Positions 27,901-36,900 of a DNA stretch of 64,000 nt are shown here, piece by piece. Below the pieces are notes generated by a model. That model worked only from the letters and a program-made list of their open reading frames with translations. It was not told the origin of the DNA and did no database searches. Position 1 is the stretch's first letter; each line of letters opens with the position of its first letter. The DNA comes from Spisula solida. Taxonomy: Eukaryota > Mollusca > Bivalvia > Venerida > Mactridae. Position numbers and translations under genes: made by a program. Location of the stretch: positions 7,266,501 through 7,330,500 of the forward strand of contig OX365944.1 in assembly GCA_947247005.1 (NCBI GenBank), given 5' to 3'.

Positions 27901-30900
27901 CAAAACTATTGCATGGATTATGTTAAAACTTTCCCAAATAATGTTTATGACCTCATTGCCATTGCTATGACCTCTAACTAATTCTACCCCATTCTTTAGA
28001 AAATTCTCATTCTTAACTATTAAGTCTCCGCTCAAGTATTGTCACTTTTTGTTGAGCTTATCAATCAGGACTGAAGTTTGTATCTTAAAAGAAAAGAAAT
28101 TGTCCTATAAGATCTCCACGCCTTAAGCATTATCTTACTGTTTCTGAGTTAAGCAAAATCTCAATTTGTGGTAAATATCACTGAAGAATATTGCACTTCT
28201 AGTCAAGGAATTTAACTAAAAAGCTGTTTATTGAATATTTTCATTACACCCCGACTTAAGCCAGAGTTTTTTTTTATTTTTCGTTACTCAGACCCTCGGT
28301 CCTGTCCAATTTTTGGTCATTTTAAAAAAAAAACATACTTGAAAAACCAAAATTGCATGTTTTGATGATATTATAACAAGTTCCCAATTTTACACCAGTT
28401 TACACACAAACAGTAAAACTGTTGGTGTGGGATTGCCCTTGTGAGCATATGTGTACTATTGCTTGTGCTCATAAATTATTTGCTGTTTGACCTAATGTTA
28501 ATTTTGGATACATGCATGTACCTGAGATGGACTAAAATCTTTATGATTCATATTTTCTGAAATTAAGCTGCTTATTTCATTTTCTTAACATGCAGGTATA
28601 CACATCCAAAAGTTTGGATCATTGTTTGAATGCAATCTCTTGATTAAGTTTGTAGCAATGACATCTATTATTTATTTTCTCACTTTTAAAGAATAAATAT
28701 TGGTAAATGTTATGTTAAACAGTCTTTCATTTGGGCTGAAAATAAAAATATTCAGGACTGTAGAAAATAATTTGTCTTAACGATAAGTCAACATACATGT
28801 CTGTACTGGTCATAATTAGTATAGACAAAAAAATGGGGAAAATTTATAGGTTGTTAAAAATTTGGTATTACAAGTTCAAACATTAGAGTCAACGATTTTG
28901 TGGTTTTCTAAATGAGTTTATGTCTGATATGTATAAAATGAGTTTATGTATGATATGTCTATATGTGTTTGGTTACAGCATGTAGATAAACTGCTGGAGA
29001 GATCTCAACATGAACATGAAATGGAATTATTGAAGAGAGAGAAGGAGGAAGCCTTAGCTGATGAAATCAAAGTTACTAAAGCAGGTAGGAACCCTAAAAC
29101 AAGTCTTGGCAATACTGCTGTGGATTTTCTATGTAGCATTCAGTCCATAATGTTGAGTGTACTGTTAACAGCGTAGCAATACCACATGACTTTTACATCA
29201 CTAAAGGCTACAAATTCAAGACGAAAATGCACAGCTTCTTAACCGATTTCTATGAAACATATGCCAGTCTAAGGGAAAAAATGTAAGCTTTCCATGAAAT
29301 GTAGGATAAGAAATCGATGAAGAAATAAAATACAGCTATTTTTGTTTTCAAAGGAAGCTAGTTTTGTCTTGGATTTGTAGCCTTTATAATGTACAGTGAT
29401 GTAAAAGTCACATGATTTTGCTACACTGTGTTAAGATGCAGTTTTAGAAATTATCATTAAGATCTGCCCTGAAACTGTCCTACCTTTATTAATATGCACT
29501 TAGAATAAACAGTTGTTTGGTAAAGTGAGCTGACAGAATATGTGAATACTGTTGTTGATTGTCTATGTAGTATTCAGTCCCCATAATGTACTACATGTAG
29601 TATGATACATTTTAAAATATTATTGAGGGCTGACCCGAAACTGCCCCATCTTTATAATAAATACCTGTGTGCATGTGATCAACCCTCATTATACTGTACT
29701 ACTGAGTAGACATCATAAAAGTGTGCAGATGGAACAATGTTAACTTCATCAGGAAGTATAGTTTTATACAGTATGCAAACAATAACTTCTACTTGTTTGA
29801 CAACAAATGTATGAAATGTCATCAGCCAGGAATAATGTGGTCGACAAATTTGTTTTATGTTGGCATTTGTTGACTTTTGATACCTGTATTGTTAAATGTT
29901 AATACAATTAGCGCACTAGAAAGTGTTTGTAAAATATTGTTATTGACTTTTATTGAAAATACTTTTTGTAAACCTATTAGAGTTAACATGTTTTGTTTCT
30001 ATTTAATTTGTTGTTGAATAATAGATGGTAAAATATATCACTGGTTTAGAATTAGAATGTCATAAGTACTATTTACGGCCTTCTAAGACTCATGCATATT
30101 TGAAATCTGTCTCTCTTCTTATGAGCCTATTTTCATGAAAATTTGAAGTGGTCATGTTGACCAAACTGAAGTTTGGAATAATCTGGATTTGCTACATTAG
30201 AAAATAAAGAGTTATTTCTTGAAAAAATTCATAGTCATACCTCTCGTCACATGATATTTCCTCACCTTGTACTGTCTCTGGAGTGGATGTGTTTTCAGTT
30301 ATGAAAGAAAAATTCAGCAATTCAGAAAGTGTGTTAAGATCATCACCCCTTCATGGCAATGTATAACATCAGGAATGAGGTGTCAATAGTGATTAATAAA
30401 AGTTGAAAAAAACTTGTTTCATGATCAACCTTAAATAAATTAGTATCTAAAAAATATCATCATAAAGGCCTTGATCATGTACAATGTATTTGATAACTGA
30501 AGTTGTATACATATTTGTTGTAGCACTGGACACGATGAGAAGGGCATATGAAGAAGAATTGGAACAAGAAAAGGAGAAATATCGTCATGCATTGAAAACT
30601 ATGTTCACTGACAACTATGTGGATGATATCAGAAGGAGACATGAGTGAGTAACTTTTTCAGGGGTCTTACAATTCCGAAAAAATCTGGAAACCTGGATTT
30701 GCTATATTAGAAAGAATTAGCTTTTCTGCACAAAATAAAAGTTATTTAATGAAAAAATACAAAGAATTGACAAAGTTATGGTACTTTGTAGTTTAATAAT
30801 TTGAATTTTAACAATAAAACAATGTTTAAACCCTAATAAGGTGTAGGAATGTGTGTGAATGGCACCCAAAACAGACTTGCGACTTGTTTTCAGGATAGAG

Positions 30901-33900
30901 CATTATGCCTCAGTAGGACACCTGTGAGTAACTTTTTCAGGGTTCCTACAAATCTGGAATAATCTGGAAAAATCTGGATAAAATAAAAGTTATTGGATGA
31001 AGAAACTCAGTATTTACTAACTTAAGCATTAACTAGGTCATAGTCAGAAACTGATCAAATTGTGTACATACATAATGTTTCTTGTAACATTATTTTGTAA
31101 TACATCTAATGCAGTCTGCGAAATTAAAACTTGTCTGATTGTTGTGAAATTAAAACTTGCCTGATTGTTGTGAAATTAAAACTTGTCTGATTGTTGTGAA
31201 ATTAAAACTTGTCTGATTGTTGTGAAATTAAAACTTGTCTGATTGTTGTGTCTGATTGTTGTGAAATTAAAACTTGTCCGATTGTTGTGAAATTAAAACT
31301 TGTCCGATTGTCCAGACAAGTAATTATTGATTCCGACAAGTAACTTCTGCTGTAAATGTATAGGGGGGGTATAATTTGTACAAAGGAAAAATATTCAATT
31401 TTAGTGATTCAGGCAAGTAGTTGCAAATCCTAAATTCCCAGACTGCTATTGGTACATGTATTAGTATATATGTTTATTTGTAACATTTCCCATTGTATAT
31501 TTTCAGTATTGATTTTGAGAAAGTGAGTGAAGAGTTGAAACAAGTATCAATGCATTATGAGAGTCGATGTGAAGATTATAAACTGTTAGAGGACAGATTG
31601 GCACGTACCAAGTCTGAGTATCAAACACACATCAACCAACTTGTTAGAAGGTAGCCTTTCTTACATTAAGCTATACCAAGCAGCCCTTAGTGCAACATGT
31701 CTTCACTAACATTATAAAATATTTTACCATGAATTAGGGTGAGCTATTATGATGGTTGGATGTCTGGCATATACGTCATCTGACATCATCTCCTTAAGCC
31801 AATGAATGAATTCTGACCAAATTTCATAGGAATAATCAAGGATGGTCCTCTTTCAAATTTATATACATTTAGATGACTTAGGTCTGTTGCATAAGCAGGC
31901 CATGAGAGTGAAAATATGTATAAAAATACAAAACTTGAAAGTCTTTTGTCTAGAATCATGAGGCATAGATTTTTTGCTGGGTACTGCGCTACTATAGACA
32001 AAACTAACTAATAGACATAACGATGTAGAACGTTTTAATTCAAGAAAAAGCAGTAACAATGTGTCACCGGTAATTGCATGGGTGAAAGTTTTCAGTATTG
32101 ATACTGAATTCAGTATTTTTCGAAATTTTATTAACTATGAATTTACAGTAAAAGTAGCATTTCTGTACTGAAATGAGAAACTTTCAGTATTTTACAAATT
32201 TTCAACTTTCACCCATGTAATTGAACTGTAACGTTTTGTATTTTAGCAATGAACATTTAACAGAGTTAGTGAATACAGAGATAGACAACTTGAAGTCGTT
32301 TATACAAACCAGAAATAAGGGTCAGCTGACAGGTAATTCTACATTGGAAGAGGAACTTTATGATTCACAGGTATGTCAGTCAACATCAGTAGTACTGTAA
32401 ACTCACTAGTTTTTTAGGCAGTTGAAATTTTAGTTGATTTCGTTGTCAAAACTTGACTACCAAATCTAATGCTCACGATTTATCCAAATACATGACATGG
32501 TTTTACCCATCCCTGTTATGTAATCAACGAAATTACGACCCCATAAAAATGAATTTTTATCAAAATCCACGAAATTTAATACCCACGAAAAATATGTGAA
32601 TTTACCGTATTAAACCAATCATTTCATGTATAGCTCCGGGTGCTACGGGTTTGATTCCTGGTCACTGCAGGTCACACCCTTCCATGTAAATGTGGTAAAA
32701 ATGTTGATTTTCCTCCACATGTGGAAAAGTTGCTGGTTCTTTGTGGAAGGGCAAGTTACTACTGGTTAGGATATAGTCCAGGAAACTAGTTAAGTGAATC
32801 CACCACCTACAACCTCTGTGACAGTATGCAACCTACATAACTACATGTGGTCTCTGACTATCTGAGAAGCTAAACATACTTGTACAGGAACACTGATTAT
32901 ACCACTTTGTCACCTTACGTAACTTCAAATTTATACTATTCAACCTTTAACAGATTGAAATGAATTTAGTATGGAGCGATCAAAGGTCATGTCCATCTGT
33001 GTTTCATGCCTCCCCCATCTTTGATGAGAGGGTACTCGTCTTGCTTTGCACATGTCGGTTGGTCTGTTGGTCGATAGACCAAATGGTTTCCGTTCAATAA
33101 CTCTTGAACACTTTACCTCAAACTTTACATGGAGGTTGTTCATCAAAAGTATATAACCCCTATTGATTTTGAGGTCAGTAGGTCAAGGTCTTTGTGACCT
33201 TTACCATTTGTGACTATTGAGCTGCCACGGGGCAACGTATTTTACAAACATTTCTTGTTATCTGGGTCTTGGTGATGATATATTTGTGTTAGATAAACAA
33301 TACAATGAATGTTAAATGATATGTTACAGATCATGGTACGAGTAAAAGATGCTGAGTTACAGAAACTACGACAACAAGTCAAAAATCTAGAAAACAGTTT
33401 GGAAAGAATTACTGAAGTAAGTATTATAATATTGATGTGAATATTCTTCTTATCGTTATCATTATGTCTTCCACATGTAGTAGTAGAGACATATTGTACT
33501 GGACATCTGGCAGGATGGATGTCACAAAGTTAGTCTGCGTTGGTTCTCCTCAACCGTTGGTCCGATTTCAATGAAACAGTACATGAGTACTTGGTACCAA
33601 GTCTCGTTGTGTATAATGTCAGGAATGTTAGGTCAGATGATCTTTGCCGAAGTTTTGACCCTTTGTGGGAGAGACATTTGTTTTGTGTCAAAAACCCTTT
33701 ACTAAATGTTTAAAATTGACAATCAGTTCCATTATAATCGTGTTTGTCAAATTTATTTAATAGTAGTACTGTGCTTTGTCGGAACATTGCAATTTTAGTT
33801 TCTCAATAAATTAAATAGATTGAAGAACGCAGGATCGTGTTAGGGGATCAATCACTAGTGATGGGGGACGGGTGTCTTCCTTACAGTTGTCTGTTGTCTT

Positions 33901-36900
33901 ACTTTACAGGCGTGGTATTTTTCAGGTTTTTGAATCCGTAATTATCCTTCTTTGTTTATATTGAAAAATAGAATTTCAGGCTATGAATCTGGGATTTTCA
34001 GGCCTGAGAATGATTGCTTATTACCAGACCTGCTTCCATAACTATGGTTGCATTCTTTCAATACTTTGAATTGACTGAGTTATGGCCCTTTATCGTTGAA
34101 AATTGTGAATGATCACCTAAAATACAAGTATGTTATGACAGTTGGCATTGTTGTTATGTTTGTATTACAGGAACAGAGATACACCATGACTCAATATTTA
34201 CAATGTCTGAAGAAAAATCAGGAAATACAAGCCAAACTGAAGGAAGGAACTTTTATGAGTAAAGAAAGAAAGGATAGTTCAAGTACACCAGAAGAAGCCA
34301 CTAAAAATGTCCGAGCACTAAGACGAAGTATGTATACTTTATACTATGTTTATACATGTGCAACATGTTTTGTATATGTTCAAACATGTTGGCTAATATG
34401 AGCTCATACTGGAATATTCAACATTTCTTATATGCTTCATGTTTTGTATATGTTTAAACATGTTGGCTAATATAGGCTTGACTGGGATATTCAACATGTC
34501 ATATATGCTTCATGTTTTGTGTATGTTTAAACATGTTTGCTAATACAGGCTCATATTGGGATATTCAACATGTCTTATATGCTTCATGTTTTGTGTATGT
34601 TTAAACATGCTGGCTAATACAGGCTCATACTGGGATATTCAACATGTCTAATATGCTTCGTGTTTTGTGTATGTTTAAACATGTTTGCTAATACGGGCTC
34701 GTATCGGGACACTCAACATGTCGTATATACTTCATGTTTTGTACATGTTTAAACATGTTTGCTAATACAGGCTCGTACTGGGACACTCAACATGTCTTAT
34801 ATGCTTCGTGTTGTGTATATGGGTATGTTCAAACATGTTGACTATACAGGTTCCTACTTGGTAGCTATTACTTTGACTTGCTAAATGTTGAATGAATGAA
34901 ACTTATATTCAATGTGTGTTCTGCTTGGAATTAAGACTATCAGTTATACTAGTTATAAACAATGTGAATTATTGTTTCCTCAACTAAATACATGTCCTGC
35001 TACTAAGGAATGTTTGCATGGTTAACTAGCTTCTATAAAATGTAAATTCATTTAATTTCAATGGGACTAAATTTCGTGGTTTTTGTGAAAAAAACTTATT
35101 TCATGGGGAGGTAATTTCAAGGATTTTGGATTTTATGAAAAATGACAAGGTCAAAATTTACACAAATTGTTAGAAATCATTAAAAAAACCAGATATAATA
35201 ATTGTTTTATTACATGTTATTATATGCAAGTAACCCCAAAAAATCCAGTCTTATACCTGACTGAACTTGAAAGCAAGTATGGTAGCCAACGTAAACTTGA
35301 CATATTTATTGGTATAATTATTCATTGGGGATTTAATTTTGCAGTTGAGGTCATCCACGAAATTAAATCCCCATGAATATTAATGGTTTTACAGCATTGA
35401 ATTGTTTGCTGATGTTGTTTATTGTATAATCTATGATTGTGTTGGGGTTTTTAATTTAAAATTTATATTAAATGTTCACTATTTATATGTTAGGCATTCC
35501 AGCAGACCATAGTATATCTATACGAGCTACAGCCAGTAAATATACTGTTATTTCTGCATGGTATTATCATGTAATGGAGAGCATGCAGGCATGTGTCATA
35601 CACTAGGTTCTATATCATGTCTGATTGTCCACACTGGATCTGTCTGATGTCTATATGACCTGTCTGAGGGAAAGTCTTCATTGAACGACATAGAGCCATC
35701 CTGGATCTTAATATTGCATGTTTTGGCTCATTATACGTCATATACTATACCTTCAAACACATGCTCCTAGCAGTTCAAGTTTATATCATTTATCTTGAAT
35801 TTATCATTTTATCCTCACTCTATTACTAGGATTTACATGAACAATAACATAATGAAACACCTTGGTTATGTATTATATAGTTGCACCATGACAGTAGTTC
35901 ATGATAGTAGTTCATTATCCTGAATGATATCAAAATCTGCACCAACATTGTTCTACTTACAACAAACATTATATAACTTCATTATATCACTTCATTATGC
36001 CACTTCATTATGCCATTCTCATATATTGGGTGGCACAGTGGTCGAGTGGTAACACGCTTGACTTCTGATCGAGAGGTCCCTGGTTCGCATCTCGGCCGGG
36101 GCACTTGGTCATTTCTATAACGCTTTTCAGTGTTTCCCACCCAACTAGAGACGAAACTGGTTGGAAACCCAGAGGTAGTCTCGCATGTATGGGTGCTTTA
36201 CACTGGGCATGTAAAAAAACCAAGGAATCTATTTGAAACAAGCTAGGGTAATGCACCCGGATTCGTTGTATAAAACCTCTTTCTCTTCATTGATTTTAAG
36301 TCTGCCCTTGACAGACACACCTGCCAATAATACTCGAAGAGGTGTTAGGCAGTATAAATAGATAGATAGATATTGGTTGCCTGTCATTTACCTTTATTGA
36401 AATATCATATATATATATCATTTACTAGACTAGCATAGTTGGTATTTATTGTGTACCCTTCACTGGAGGCATTTAGATTGTCTGTCCTAAATTTCTTTGA
36501 TAACTTAATACTACTGCTATACGGATATGATACCCTGCAAATAATTTTATCTGGATTGGTTTCTGAACTCCAGATTTATGACCCTTAAATATTTCAAATG
36601 ACTGTTTTGATAGTCTATTTAGAGCCATGAAAGTCTATTTATAGTCATGAAAGTCTATTTATAGTCATGGAAGTCTATTTAGAGTCTTAAAAGTCTATTT
36701 AGAGTCATGAAAGTCTATTTAGAGTCATGAAAGTCTATTATAAATGTACTGGTGTATCTTTCAGACCCATCGTTCCATCAGAGAGCCAGAAGTCCTAGTC
36801 CAGAAAGCTCACCAAGGAAAGATAATTCAGAACATCATAGTAGAGACTCACATAGAAGAAAAAGTCACTTGAGTGCCAAAGGTTAGTTACCTCATAGATC

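Larger units (their letters stand above)
34851..36764. other. intron with family B repeat, SINE and 20-bp array
   Basis: A diverged family B copy (about 35037-35396), the SINE at 36023-36370 and the 20-bp array at 36610-36739. The 69-codon frame at 35167 is inside the repeat. Confidence 0.55.
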
